NCBI RefSeq assembly: GCF_017874735.1
Contig: NZ_JAGGLV010000018.1
Span: 62,001-126,000, forward strand
DNA from: Paenibacillus silagei
GTDB lineage: Bacteria; Bacillota; Bacilli; Paenibacillales; Paenibacillaceae
Length of the DNA: 64,000 bases
Direction: 5' to 3'
Positions 8,997 to 18,148 of this stretch are shown piece by piece; the stretch's first letter is position 1; each line of letters opens with the position of its first letter. The notes beneath the pieces are model-generated. The model was not told the DNA's origin, did not search any database, and was given only the letters and a program-made list of their open reading frames with translations. The translations under genes and the position numbers were made by a program.

Positions 8997-10190
8997 CTAT
9001 TGAGTGAAGGAGCCGAAGTCCGTAATCTTCAAATCAACCGTGACATGAATAGGAGTCCGGCTGAACACCTCGTCCCAATGATCCTCCAGCTTGTTCCATA
9101 AGGCGGGTTCCTGGATGCTGAGTCTGGTGGAGAATCCGCCCACATCTGCTTTGTAATCCGACTGCAGCTTGTGAAGCATACTCTTCATCATCCCCTCCAG
9201 CCGCTCCTTGAACAGCTCCTCTGCTTTTTGGGGAAGATGGGTGGCCGCAGGGTATTCCTCTACGTTCCAGGTTTCGCTTAGCCTTCCTTCCGTTACAAGC
9301 TTGACGTCAAAGGACAGCTCGCCGCCGTCTGCTTTGGCAGTGATTTTACTCTTCATGGACTTGAGTTCATAGGTAATCGGCTCATTGCTCCAGTCGTAGG
9401 TCTTGATGACCCCGCTTTGCCCCCCGTTGGTCAGCCAGCTCAGACATTCGGTTTCCTCCTGATTCAGCGGGCCCACCCAGTGCCCGGTATCTCCCTTGAT
9501 CACTCCGGCTCCCGAGAATTCTACCTCCCCATTCGCCGTTACCAGGTTCTGCAGTGCATAACTGCGTTTGGAGTGCATATTGGCATCCATTTTCGATAAA
9601 ATAACAGGGTCCAGCACCTTGCTGGTTCTCTTCTGATTGCGCAGCATATCTCTGATGTGAAAGGCAGGAATTTCATTTTTTTGCTTCGCGACCATAGTGT
9701 CTGCTGCGCGGCCTTGGCTTATGAACACCATCGTGCTGGGACGGATATCATTATCCCGAAGGACGAAATCCATTAACTGGTTTATCCTCTGCTGCTTGAG
9801 CAGTTCACTGGAGATCACTATAACCTTGAGGTGGTGGCCGATGATCGGCCGTTCACGCAGAATCGAATATTGACGGAAGATCTCCAGCACAGAATCTCCG
9901 GTTCCGGTTACATTCATATAGGGTGGACTGCTGCCGCTGCTGCCGCCTTGTTTATCTGTCCCTCCCACGGAGTTAGCCGGAACCATCTGCACAGTGGCGG
10001 TGATTTTATTCTTTTTATAATAAGTAGCGCCCTTGTCCTCCAGCTCCTGTTCTGTGGCCGAGAACTCTCCGACATCCAGAGCCAGCCCTGCGTATAGGGC
10101 CAGATCCTCAATCTCTTTACTGCTCCAGCAGGAGGTCAGTGTGGCAAGGATTAGCAGACTGCACAGCACCACCAGGATTCTTCTACACAT
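8997..10190 (-). CDS. Spore germinant receptor C-type lipoprotein, Ger(x)C family
   Basis: This 397-residue protein is the lipoprotein subunit of a GerA-type nutrient germinant receptor. It has a signal sequence with lipobox LTSC (Cys 21) and the family-defining start CWSSKEIEDLALYAGLALD. The usual three-domain body follows, with an FREYSILRERPIIGHHLKVIVIS-like central segment. The length matches the family (about 370-400). It is the last gene of a minus-strand A-B-C operon and overlaps the permease gene by 8 bases. In spores the A, B and C proteins sit together in the inner membrane and sense nutrients; the germinant here is unknown. Confidence 0.92.
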   Translation of the reverse strand: MCRRILVVLCSLLILATLTSCWSSKEIEDLALYAGLALDVGEFSATEQELEDKGATYYKKNKITATVQMVPANSVGGTDKQGGSSGSSPPYMNVTGTGDSVLEIFRQYSILRERPIIGHHLKVIVISSELLKQQRINQLMDFVLRDNDIRPSTMVFISQGRAADTMVAKQKNEIPAFHIRDMLRNQKRTSKVLDPVILSKMDANMHSKRSYALQNLVTANGEVEFSGAGVIKGDTGHWVGPLNQEETECLSWLTNGGQSGVIKTYDWSNEPITYELKSMKSKITAKADGGELSFDVKLVTEGRLSETWNVEEYPAATHLPQKAEELFKERLEGMMKSMLHKLQSDYKADVGGFSTRLSIQEPALWNKLEDHWDEVFSRTPIHVTVDLKITDFGSFTQ

Positions 10191-11286
10191 GCTGCTTCAG
10201 CCCCTTCACCCGGATGAGCCAGACGACAGAGAGCAGGACAGGCACCAGCAGGAACAGCACCAACCCCATCTTGCCTATGGTATCTCCGAGTGCGAACAGA
10301 TCGCCTAAGGATTTGGGCAGCATCGCCGAGATGAACAGCAGCGGAACCAACGCATAAATAATCGGGTGCACCTTAAGCTTGAAGATCTGTGAGAGACCCA
10401 GCGTGGACTGGAAAAAGAAGCTGCTGAAGTTGCAGAACATCTGCATCAGCCAGATGACCATGAACGGGAATTCCAGACGCTCGAAGAAAAATCCCGGCAC
10501 CTCGAAGCTGCGCAATAGATCAATAGTGGGCCAGGTGCTGGTGATGGCGGAATCAATAGAGATGCCTCCGATCACTATAATGATGGTCAGGAAATAGATG
10601 GACATCAGGATGGCCAGGCCGCCAAGCATAGCTTTGACAGCCTTTTTGGGGTCATCCATGAATGCCACAAGCGTCATAGTGACTTCACAGCCGGTGAATA
10701 CAAGCACGGTGGATTTGAGCCCGGCGAATACGGGGGACCATCCCTTGCCGAGTACAGGACGCAGATTATCGATATCGAACATCCGCAGGCTGAGCACGAA
10801 GGAGATGAGCAGAATCATAATGCTGATCGGGAAAACAATGGTGTAGACACGGGCAATAGAGTTGATGCCTCCGTATACGAGGTAGGTGCTCAGCCAGAGA
10901 AAAGGAAGGATTACTGCCCAGATCGGAGTCCCCTCCAGCAGGAAAAACAGGGTAACCTCGGCCAGTGTACGGATCTCAAAGCCGGCGATAGTGATGAAAT
11001 ACAGGATTAACAGCATGGACAGAATGCCGCCGATGAACCGGCCGGTCAGCAGCCTTGAGTACTGAAAGACGGTTTTTCCCGGGAATTGCTGGCTGATCTT
11101 CACCATAAGGAGGACAACCAGCATCACAATGGCCCCGCCGAGCAGGGTGGAGATCCAGCCATCCGGAGTTCCGACACTCTTGCTTACGCTGCGCGGCAGT
11201 GTGAGCACACCCGCGCCCAGCAAGGTATTGTTCAGGAAAATGGCCGTTTGTGTAGCCGTGATTTTATCATCCGTGCGTATGAACAT
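10183..11286 (-). CDS. Spore germinant receptor B-type permease, GerAB family
   Basis: A 367-residue polytopic membrane protein with about ten helices of the amino-acid/polyamine transporter fold. It starts with TDDKITATQTAIFLNNTLLGAGVLTLPRS, the N-terminal signature of GerAB/GerKB endospore germination permeases. It would be the germinant-binding subunit in the receptor. It lies between the A-type and C-type genes and shares 8 bases with the latter. The length and helix pattern are normal for the family. Confidence 0.92.
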   Translation of the reverse strand: MFIRTDDKITATQTAIFLNNTLLGAGVLTLPRSVSKSVGTPDGWISTLLGGAIVMLVVLLMVKISQQFPGKTVFQYSRLLTGRFIGGILSMLLILYFITIAGFEIRTLAEVTLFFLLEGTPIWAVILPFLWLSTYLVYGGINSIARVYTIVFPISIMILLISFVLSLRMFDIDNLRPVLGKGWSPVFAGLKSTVLVFTGCEVTMTLVAFMDDPKKAVKAMLGGLAILMSIYFLTIIIVIGGISIDSAITSTWPTIDLLRSFEVPGFFFERLEFPFMVIWLMQMFCNFSSFFFQSTLGLSQIFKLKVHPIIYALVPLLFISAMLPKSLGDLFALGDTIGKMGLVLFLLVPVLLSVVWLIRVKGLKQHV

Positions 11287-11314
11287 ACTGCATTCCTCCT
11301 TATACCAGGCGCGG

Positions 11315-12976
11315 TCATGATCTTCGTTTACTCTGCTTAGTCTTCATCATTTTCGGTCTGCGCTTCATCAGTGCCATCGGAGCGCGCAGGAACAGATCCT
11401 TCCAGTCACTGAGCCGGAAAGGGGAGAGCGGGGTCAGATAAGGCACTCCGAAGCTCTTGAGCTTGGTCAGGTGGCAGCAGATCAGCAGGAAGAACAGAAT
11501 GGTCCCGTACATTCCCAGCACCGAGGCGAACAGCATACCGGCGAAGCGCAGCATCCGCAGGGTGATCCCGGCGCTGTACATTGGAATGGAGAAGGAGGAG
11601 ATGGCAGTTACGGCCACCGTAATGACCAGGAACGGGCTGACGATCCCCGCCTGAACCGCTGCATCGCCGATGATCAGACCGCCGACGATGCCCATCGCCG
11701 GACCGATCGGCTTCGGCAACCGGATGCCCGCTTCCCTAAGAATCTCGATGGCGACCTCCAGAATCAGCACCTCTATCAGAGAGGGAAAGGGCACACCCTG
11801 CCGGGTCTTAATGATCGTGATCGCCAGCTCTGTAGGAATCAGCCCCGGATGAAAGGAGATGAAAGAGATGTACAGGGCTGGAGCCATCAGGGCAAAGAAG
11901 GATGCTCCAAAACGCATCAGCCGCAGGAGAGTGCCAGGCAGCCAGCGCTCATAATAATCTTCCGGCGACTGCAGCAGCATGCTGAAGGTCACCGGTGCGA
12001 TTAGCACAAAGGGCGTGCCGTCCAGCAGAATGGCGACCCGTCCTTCCAGCAGGGCACTGATGACCCTGTCCGGCCGTTCTGTATTCTGCAGCTGCTGGAA
12101 CGGGCTGAGATAATTATCCTCAATCAGCTGCTCGATGTAGCCGGATTCGGCCAGGAAATCCATATCGATTTTGCAGATGCGGTTCTTAATCTCCTCCAGC
12201 AGGTCGGGATTGACGATATCCTTCATGTAGGCCACAACGATCTCCCTTTCAATAGCGGTCCCTGCCCGGAAGGATACCATCTCAAGCTGATCGCTAAGGC
12301 CCTGGCGGCGCAAAATAGAGGTATTCTCGCTGAGCACCTCCGTGAAGCCCAGTCTGGGGCCGCGGAGCAGCGCTTCGGAGACCGGCTCGTCCGCCTGGCG
12401 GCTGGGAGCACCGGGCATCTCGATCAGGAGCCCGCAGCGCAGCCCATCGATCAGCAGGGCGGCATGGCCGAAGAGGACAGACTTATTGAAGTCTCTGATA
12501 TGCTCTTCCTCTCTAAGCTCGCTGAAGGGAAGACGATGCCCGGCCATTTCAACAGAAGACTGCGGACCGGGAGGCATCTCATGCATCAGGTATTGCATAA
12601 CTTCCATACTGAGCAGCCGGTCACTCTGCATGCCGTCGACATGGATGACGACTCCTTGTGCACCTGTTTTCGCATTTGTGAATGCTCTGAAATGGACATC
12701 GCTGTTGTTGCCGATGCCGGATTTAACCGCCTGCAGGTCGGCCTGGAGATCACCGGTAAACCGGGCGGAGGATTCCTCTGGAGCCAGCGGCGGCGGCCCC
12801 TGCGCAGGAACGGTTCTTGCGCCGTACCCGATCTGGCCGCGTCCGCTGCCTACCAGCTTGTAGAGCGATTTATAGAGATAGGCCAAGAGCAGCGGAACAA
12901 GCATAGCCACACCCGCTTGGGCGAAGATTGCCCAGCCGGGTATATAGGAAAGAATCATACCGAACAGTGTAATCAT
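11315..12976 (-). CDS. Spore germinant receptor A-type subunit, GerAA family, with extra N-terminal helix
   Basis: A 553-residue GerA-family protein. The soluble domain (about residues 85-320, including VLFGHAALLIDGL, TEVLSENTSILRRQGLS and AILLDGTPFVLIAP) is followed by four or five membrane helices, with the conserved YYERW and HPGLIPTELA segments and a basic C-terminus. It is the first gene of the germination operon. The odd part is the N-terminus: residues 1-37 form a hydrophobic helix followed by a low-complexity linker, whereas most GerAA proteins start with the soluble domain. No convincing ribosome site fits ATG 12976 (GGGG abuts it), so the start needs care. A weak forespore sigma-like match (GCATG, 19-base spacer, CGTTATA) lies at about 13027-12997 on this strand. 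Confidence 0.9.
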   Translation of the reverse strand: MITLFGMILSYIPGWAIFAQAGVAMLVPLLLAYLYKSLYKLVGSGRGQIGYGARTVPAQGPPPLAPEESSARFTGDLQADLQAVKSGIGNNSDVHFRAFTNAKTGAQGVVIHVDGMQSDRLLSMEVMQYLMHEMPPGPQSSVEMAGHRLPFSELREEEHIRDFNKSVLFGHAALLIDGLRCGLLIEMPGAPSRQADEPVSEALLRGPRLGFTEVLSENTSILRRQGLSDQLEMVSFRAGTAIEREIVVAYMKDIVNPDLLEEIKNRICKIDMDFLAESGYIEQLIEDNYLSPFQQLQNTERPDRVISALLEGRVAILLDGTPFVLIAPVTFSMLLQSPEDYYERWLPGTLLRLMRFGASFFALMAPALYISFISFHPGLIPTELAITIIKTRQGVPFPSLIEVLILEVAIEILREAGIRLPKPIGPAMGIVGGLIIGDAAVQAGIVSPFLVITVAVTAISSFSIPMYSAGITLRMLRFAGMLFASVLGMYGTILFFLLICCHLTKLKSFGVPYLTPLSPFRLSDWKDLFLRAPMALMKRRPKMMKTKQSKRRS

Positions 12977-13205
12977 CCCCAGCTTTTGAATTTGGGTATA
13001 ACGGAGTACGAGTTTTCATCTTCATGCAGTTTTCCAAACTTTATCTAAATTTACTCGTAATTACCGAAAATAATTTGGTACGGTGGGTCCGGCTTATATG
13101 CTCCCCGGGTCCGGCAGCCCTGCCACGCGAAATAAGATATAATGCATAAAGTACAGGTTGTCCCATACATTTCGGAATGAAGCAGTCAGGAGAGAGGCGC
13201 AGCAC

Positions 13206-13763
13206 ATGAAGACTTTACTGGTCACAGGCTACCGGGCCCATGAGCTCGGCATTTATGACAGCAAGCATCAGGGCATTCCCTATATCAAAAAAGCACTCGC
13301 CAACCGGATCATTCCGCTGGTGGAGGAGGGACTGGAATGGGTCATTACTCCCGGGCAATATGGTGTTGATCTGTGGGCCTGCGAGGTGGTGCTGGAGCTG
13401 AAGCAGCAATACCCCGGGCTGAAGCTGGGCATTATTACGGCCCATGCCTCACCGGAGGAGAAGTGGAAGGAAGAGAAGCAGAATGAATACCGCCGCATTG
13501 TAGCCGGTGCGGACTACTACGGAGCCGTTAGCAATGCTCCCTATGACGGGAGCTGGCAGTTCAAGGCCAGAGATGATCTGCTGCTGCGTAAAAGTGACGG
13601 GATTCTGTTGTTCTACGACGAGGATGCGGCGGAGAGCAGTGCGAAGTTCACCAAAGAGCGGGTCGTGAAGCTGCATGCCGAAGGCGATTATGAGCTGCAT
13701 CTGATGCATGCAGAGGAGATTCAGAGCATTGCCGATGAAGAGAACCGGCATGACTATGATTGA
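13206..13763 (+). CDS. ypsA: YpsA-like SLOG-fold protein (DUF1273 family)
   Basis: A 185-residue protein beginning MKTLLVTGYRAHELGIYDSKHQG, with TPGQYGVDLWACEVVLELK and later GILLFYDEDAAESSAKF. These are features of the YpsA/DUF1273 family, a Rossmann-like SLOG fold thought to bind a nucleotide-derived ligand and linked in Firmicutes to cell division and stress. Start ATG 13206 is chosen because AGGAGAGAGG precedes it by 8 bases; the longer frame from TTG 13158 has no such site and exceeds the family length of about 180. A TATAAT box at 13138-13143 could be its promoter, with a poor -35. It stands alone, convergent with the amidase gene. Confidence 0.82.
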   Translation: MKTLLVTGYRAHELGIYDSKHQGIPYIKKALANRIIPLVEEGLEWVITPGQYGVDLWACEVVLELKQQYPGLKLGIITAHASPEEKWKEEKQNEYRRIVAGADYYGAVSNAPYDGSWQFKARDDLLLRKSDGILLFYDEDAAESSAKFTKERVVKLHAEGDYELHLMHAEEIQSIADEENRHDYD

Positions 13764-13770
13764 GAAGGGG

Positions 13771-13793
13771 GTGCGCAGCTGCGGGCTGCGCAC
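13771..13793. terminator. Short hairpin between convergent genes
   Basis: GTGCGCAGC pairs perfectly with GCTGCGCAC over a 5-base loop. It lies between the ends of the YpsA-like and amidase genes. It lacks a T run on either strand, so its role as a terminator is only probable. Confidence 0.4.
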
Positions 13794-13826
13794 CTGGAGC
13801 CTGTCCCATGTTGGCCTGAAGCGGGA

Positions 13827-15284
13827 TCAGATGAAGCTGCGGAGTGAAGGCGGCTTGCGTACCTTATAGTTCTGCTCATAGGCGTAAGCCAGTCTGATAA
13901 GCATCGGTTCTTCATAGGCCCGGGCGGAGAAGGTTACGCCGAAGGGGGCACCGGCTGAGGTATAGCCTGACGGCACCACGATCGACGGATATCCGGCTCT
14001 TGAGGTAATCCGTGCGCCGAAGTCAGCGGGGAACAGCAGGGCATCAAGCTGATGTTCGCGCATAGTAGCGTCAATCCCCAGCTCCTTGCAGAGTCTGAGA
14101 TCCGTCATGCGGTCACGCAAATATTGCAGCTCGGTGAAGGTGCCGGAGGTTGTTAATTCGGCATCGAGCAGGGTCGCTTGCCCGAACTTCAGCGTCTGGA
14201 CCGGATGGGCATGATTGAAATCAATAATATCCTTCAAGGTACGCATCGGTGCCCCCGGGCCCAGGCGGGCCAGGTAGGCGTTCAGTGAGGTTTTGAATTC
14301 ATTCAGCACCACGGACGAATAGCTGATCTCCCGCGCCGTTGTAATCTCGGCCGGATCGATAATGGTCGCCCCGAGCTCCCGCATTCTCTCCACAGAGGCA
14401 TTGAACAGCGCAAGCTGCTCCTCCGTCAGCTCCTCGAAGTAATAATCGCGCGGAATTCCGATTCTTGCTCCCCGCAGACCGTCTGCATCCAGGAAAACCG
14501 TATAATCCTCATGAACCTTACCTCTGTTCGTACCCATAGCCGCATCTCCGGCATCCTGACCGAGCAGAGCGTTCAGGAGAAGGACGGCATCCCGGACCGT
14601 TCGTGCCATAGGCCCGGCGGTATCCTGCGTGCTGGAGAGCGGCAGAATACCGGAGCGGCTGATCAGCCCCACCGTGGGCTTAATACCGATAATAGAGCCA
14701 AGATTGCCGGGATTGAGGATGGAGCCGGAGGTCTCTGTTCCAACGGAGACGCTGCAGAAATTACAGGCCACCGCTACTGCAGACCCGGCGCTGGAGCCGC
14801 CTGTCGGCGTGGAGATGTTATAGGGGTTAAGCACCTGCCCGCCCCGGGAGCTGTAGCCGGAGGGCATGCCATTCGTCATGAAGTTGGCGAATTCCGTCAT
14901 ATTAGCCTTGCCCATAATGATAGCTCCCGCCTCGCGCAGCCTCCTGACGATGAAGGCATCCTCTCCGGCAAAAGAGTCCGCCAACGCGAGCGAGCCCGCG
15001 CTGGTATGCATGTTATCCCCGGTATTAATGTTATCCTTCAATAGCACAGGTATGCCGTGCAGCGGTCCGCGCGGACCCTGAAGCTGGCGCTCAACGTCCA
15101 GGGATTCAGCGATGAACAGCGCATCCGGATTAATCTCCAGTACGGAATTGACGGTCAGGCCGCTTTTGTCATGATCCGCTATGCGCTCAAGGTACATCAG
15201 GACTAATTGTCTGGAAGTGATCTCCCCGGAATCCAGAGCGGCTTGAATGTCAGACAGGGTAGCCTCTACGATTTCAAAACTCAT
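13827..15284 (-). CDS. Amidase (amidase signature family)
   Basis: A 485-residue amidase-signature hydrolase. The Ser-cisSer-Lys triad is visible: K83 in PVLLKDNINTGD, S164 in TGGSSAGSAVAVA and S188 in GTETSGSI, with the family spacing of 24 residues between the two serines. It has no signal peptide, so it should be cytoplasmic. GatA works with GatB and GatC, which are absent here, and the architecture is closer to stand-alone amidases acting on small amides or peptide amides. It is monocistronic and divergent from the lipoprotein gene at 15497. The natural substrate is unknown. Confidence 0.88.
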   Translation of the reverse strand: MSFEIVEATLSDIQAALDSGEITSRQLVLMYLERIADHDKSGLTVNSVLEINPDALFIAESLDVERQLQGPRGPLHGIPVLLKDNINTGDNMHTSAGSLALADSFAGEDAFIVRRLREAGAIIMGKANMTEFANFMTNGMPSGYSSRGGQVLNPYNISTPTGGSSAGSAVAVACNFCSVSVGTETSGSILNPGNLGSIIGIKPTVGLISRSGILPLSSTQDTAGPMARTVRDAVLLLNALLGQDAGDAAMGTNRGKVHEDYTVFLDADGLRGARIGIPRDYYFEELTEEQLALFNASVERMRELGATIIDPAEITTAREISYSSVVLNEFKTSLNAYLARLGPGAPMRTLKDIIDFNHAHPVQTLKFGQATLLDAELTTSGTFTELQYLRDRMTDLRLCKELGIDATMREHQLDALLFPADFGARITSRAGYPSIVVPSGYTSAGAPFGVTFSARAYEEPMLIRLAYAYEQNYKVRKPPSLRSFI

Positions 15285-15496
15285 GCGGGTCCACGCTTCT
15301 TTCCCTTTAGGATTTAGTAGTATTCTTCCTCATATAAGCACAGTTTTGCCTGTCTTCATAGTGTTGTTTTGCAGCCCGGACGACCATGACTTTGGATGTA
15401 ACTTTTAAACGCCTGATTAAAAGGGGGGCTCCTGTGGTTAAATACATCACAAGATTTAACAATACTACTTGCTAACATCACTAGGAGGAATCGAAC

Positions 15497-16423
15497 TTGA
15501 AGAAATGGACTACTTTATTCATGGGTGTTATGCTATCTGTCGCCTTGGCTGGCTGCGGCAATAATGAGGAGCTCAAACCATCGGGGGGAGCTGCAACAGC
15601 AGCACCTGGAGGAAACGCGGCTCCGGAAGCCTCCGCGTCGGCAGCGCCTGCTGAACAGACATCAAAAGGTGTTCCAACGGTTGATGAATTGGTTCAAAAA
15701 TCGGTTGCTGCATCTGGTGATCTGAAGAGCTATGTAGTTGACATGCAGGTGAAGCAGAAGATCAATGTAAAGACGGCACAAGGGGACAATGCGCAAGATA
15801 CTGATATGAACACGAAATCTACGTTCATTAAGGAGCCGCTGATGATGCATCAGGAGGTGCAGATGAAGACGGCCCAGGGTGACCAGAAGATTGAGCAATA
15901 TGTGACTAAGGACGGCTTCTATTCCCAGATGAACGGGCAATGGATGAAGCTGCCTGCTACGATGGGTGAACAGGTCCTTACTGCTATGCAGCAGTCCGCT
16001 AACCCTGAGAAGCAATTGGCACAATTCAAGGCACTCACCGATAAGACCAAAATTACCGAGGAAGGCGATAGTTATCTGCTCTCTGCTGAGGTATCCGGGG
16101 ATGACGTTAAGGAGCTGGCGAAGACCTATATGAACCAGACCGGAAGCTCTGACCAGCAGATGGCTGCCATGATGGAGCAGATGAATATCAAGAGCATGAA
16201 TATCGCCTATGCGGTGGATAAGAAGACCTACTTCCCAACCCGCACCGATGTAACCATGGTCATGGATATGACCAGCAATGACCAGACGATATCGATTGAT
16301 ATGGATATGAAGGGGACCATCAGCGATCACAACAAGGTTGACGAGATCAAGGTTCCGCAGGAAGCACTGGACGCGAAGGAAGTTGAAATGCCAGCGGCTC
16401 CGGCAGCTCCTACAACTCCGTAA
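15497..16423 (+). CDS. Lipoprotein, DUF6612-like
   Basis: A 308-residue secreted lipoprotein starting at TTG 15497, with AGGAGG 8 bases before it. Lipobox LAGC places the lipidated Cys at residue 20. An Ala/Pro-rich linker (about 25-58) is followed by a beta-rich domain (VQKSVAASGDLKSYVVDMQVKQK... and a Thr/Met/Gln-rich centre) of the LolA/LppX-like type often labelled DUF6612. Such proteins sit on the outer face of the membrane; the function is not established. An Ala/Pro tail ends the protein. It has its own terminator. Confidence 0.72.
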   Translation: MKKWTTLFMGVMLSVALAGCGNNEELKPSGGAATAAPGGNAAPEASASAAPAEQTSKGVPTVDELVQKSVAASGDLKSYVVDMQVKQKINVKTAQGDNAQDTDMNTKSTFIKEPLMMHQEVQMKTAQGDQKIEQYVTKDGFYSQMNGQWMKLPATMGEQVLTAMQQSANPEKQLAQFKALTDKTKITEEGDSYLLSAEVSGDDVKELAKTYMNQTGSSDQQMAAMMEQMNIKSMNIAYAVDKKTYFPTRTDVTMVMDMTSNDQTISIDMDMKGTISDHNKVDEIKVPQEALDAKEVEMPAAPAAPTTP

Positions 16424-16460
16424 CAGGCTTACCGGGCTGAATAGAAGTGCAACACATGGA

Positions 16461-16501
16461 AACGGCGCTACTGTCCTGATTAGGACGGCAGCGCCGTTTT
16501 G
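16461..16501 (+). terminator. Rho-independent terminator
   Basis: AACGGCGCT and AGCGCCGTT form the outer stem, and CTGTCCT with AGGACGG the inner one. TTTT follows. It closes the lipoprotein gene. Confidence 0.8.
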
Positions 16502-16559
16502 TCATGTACAGCGACGACCATGCTTCGAGTTCAAAGCTTAAATTGCATTTTATATAAAT

Positions 16560-17297
16560 TTAAAATTTAAACGAGTTGCTCAGCATACCAAAGGCTGCAC
16601 CGGCAATGACGGAGGTGATCAGCTTGTAGAAAATATATCCGGTCACAATGTTGGCGATGGCAATCGGGTATAAGGTGTCAATGCCCCGGCTGCCGCCAGT
16701 GTTCAGCGGATATTGGAACAAAGCCGTATTCATGCTGATGAAGACGAACAGGAAGGACAACGCCACCAGTGTGGTCGAGAAGGAGTACAGGCTGACAAGT
16801 AGTGTGAGAATCGCCAGCACCAGCAGCGCCACGGCCGGAACGAGCAGCGTTCCCATCCGGGTAATCAGCAATTTAAAATCGAAGCTGACCTTCTCCAGCC
16901 GGAGAACGGCATAAGTGGCTCCGCAAGCAACGGCCAGGCCAACCGCCGTCAATAACAGCGGCTTCAGGAAGCCGGGGCCGAAGATGGCCGAGACATCCCA
17001 TTTGATGAACAGGGTGAGGAAATATAAGGCCGTTAACAACGCCGTAAGGCCCATGGTGATCAGGCTGTTCATGAAATGGGCCACAGGAATTTCCCTCATT
17101 GTACTGTACGGGCGGGTAAGGGCTCTCAGGTAAAAGCTCCAATATTGCTTGCCTACTGCCTGTGCCTGCTGTACACGTTCATCCTTGAGCAGATTATTGA
17201 ACTGCTCGGATACCTTACGCTGGGGCTGCGGTTGCCCAGGTTGGTTGTTAGGTCCCTCAGGATTCGTGAAGGGTGTTCCGCCTTCCGGGTTGTTCAT
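16560..17297 (-). CDS. Yip1-like integral membrane protein
   Basis: A 245-residue protein. A Pro/Gln/Gly-rich cytoplasmic N-terminus (about 1-45) leads to QYWSFYLRALTRPYSTMREIP and five or six membrane helices (about 70-240), resembling the Yip1 or DUF6574-type membrane proteins of Firmicutes. AAGGAGGAATCACA just before the ATG is a good ribosome site. Nothing in the neighbourhood reveals a job. The Yip1 link is based on the RP(Y)xTM motif before the first helix and the five-helix layout, and is moderate. Confidence 0.6.
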   Translation of the reverse strand: MNNPEGGTPFTNPEGPNNQPGQPQPQRKVSEQFNNLLKDERVQQAQAVGKQYWSFYLRALTRPYSTMREIPVAHFMNSLITMGLTALLTALYFLTLFIKWDVSAIFGPGFLKPLLLTAVGLAVACGATYAVLRLEKVSFDFKLLITRMGTLLVPAVALLVLAILTLLVSLYSFSTTLVALSFLFVFISMNTALFQYPLNTGGSRGIDTLYPIAIANIVTGYIFYKLITSVIAGAAFGMLSNSFKF

Positions 17298-17401
17298 TGT
17301 GATTCCTCCTTGTGAAATATATGGAAAATGCCACTGGCTTTAGTATAAGGGGACTCAACGGGAAATTCTATAAATTTGCCGGAATATGCAGAAATTCATG
17401 C

Positions 17402-17441
17402 GAAAAAGCCCGTAAATCGTCGATAAACGTCGATTTACGGG
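17402..17441 (-). terminator. Terminator on the minus strand
   Basis: CCCGTAAATCG (17409-17419) pairs with CGATTTACGGG (17431-17441). Read on the minus strand the hairpin is followed by CTTTTTC, so it terminates the gene ending at 17454. Confidence 0.7.
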
Positions 17442-17453
17442 CCGGGACCCATT

Positions 17454-17969
17454 CTATTCCTGTAATTCGTCTGCCACCCGGGCAAACCCCTCTTCAGCGA
17501 GATATTCCTCCGCTTCAGCGACCGTCTCGAAGGCCATCTCAAGCTGTAGTCCGGCATAGAGATACCACAGATCCTCCTCGAATCTCAGGCTCAGCGTATG
17601 CCCGTCCTCATTCGTCCACAGTGATTGCGCTTCAGCTCCGCCCGTCTGCGCTTTTTTCTTTCTTTTGGAAGGGGCAGGGGCCTCGGGAATGTACATCAAG
17701 AGAGAAGTGATAGACGCATCCAGCAGCTCGCGCAGCGCAGCCTCCGAATAATCGCGGATATTGACCAGTCCCTTATCATCCGTCTCATAGCCCCGCAGCA
17801 GCCCGGCATAGACGAAGCCGTTCCCGTTCGGGTGAATATACGAAGCCACGGTCTTCTTGTCGTGACGGCTCTGCTCCAGGTGATAATTCACCCGTCCCAG
17901 TGAGACCTTCCGCGCCTCCAGCTGGGGATAGGAATCAAGAATAGCTATTTTCTGTTCAAAAGTAAGCAT
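17454..17969 (-). CDS. Hypothetical protein (171 aa)
   Basis: Start ATG 17969 is chosen because GGAGG lies 6 bases upstream; a longer frame to 17987 overlaps that site. The soluble protein begins MLTFEQKIAILDSYPQLEARKVSLGRVNYHLEQS and has a basic patch (SKRKKKAQ) around the middle. The C-terminal part (HTLSLRFEEDLWYLYAGLQLEMAFETVAEAEEYL) looks like a small alpha/beta domain. I do not recognise a named family. It is bounded by terminators on both sides, so it is probably monocistronic. Confidence 0.65.
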   Translation of the reverse strand: MLTFEQKIAILDSYPQLEARKVSLGRVNYHLEQSRHDKKTVASYIHPNGNGFVYAGLLRGYETDDKGLVNIRDYSEAALRELLDASITSLLMYIPEAPAPSKRKKKAQTGGAEAQSLWTNEDGHTLSLRFEEDLWYLYAGLQLEMAFETVAEAEEYLAEEGFARVADELQE

Positions 17970-18043
17970 ATACAGCCTCCGGTTCACTTGAAATATAAAA
18001 ATGTATAGGTTTCACGCTATACATTATCTTTCTATTTCTCGCT

Positions 18044-18083
18044 GAAACGGTACCGTCCTTTAAAAGGACGGCAATACCGTTTC
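18044..18083. terminator. Terminator hairpin after the two-component operon
   Basis: GAAACGGTA with TACCGTTTC and the inner GTCCTTTTAAAGGAC-type palindrome form a long stem-loop beyond the histidine kinase gene. The T run is short on both strands. Confidence 0.55.
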
Positions 18084-18148
18084 CGCTTGTAGTCAGTTGA
18101 TTATACCACGCAGCGGGGTGCTGGACTATAACGCGCTTCCCCGGTTCA

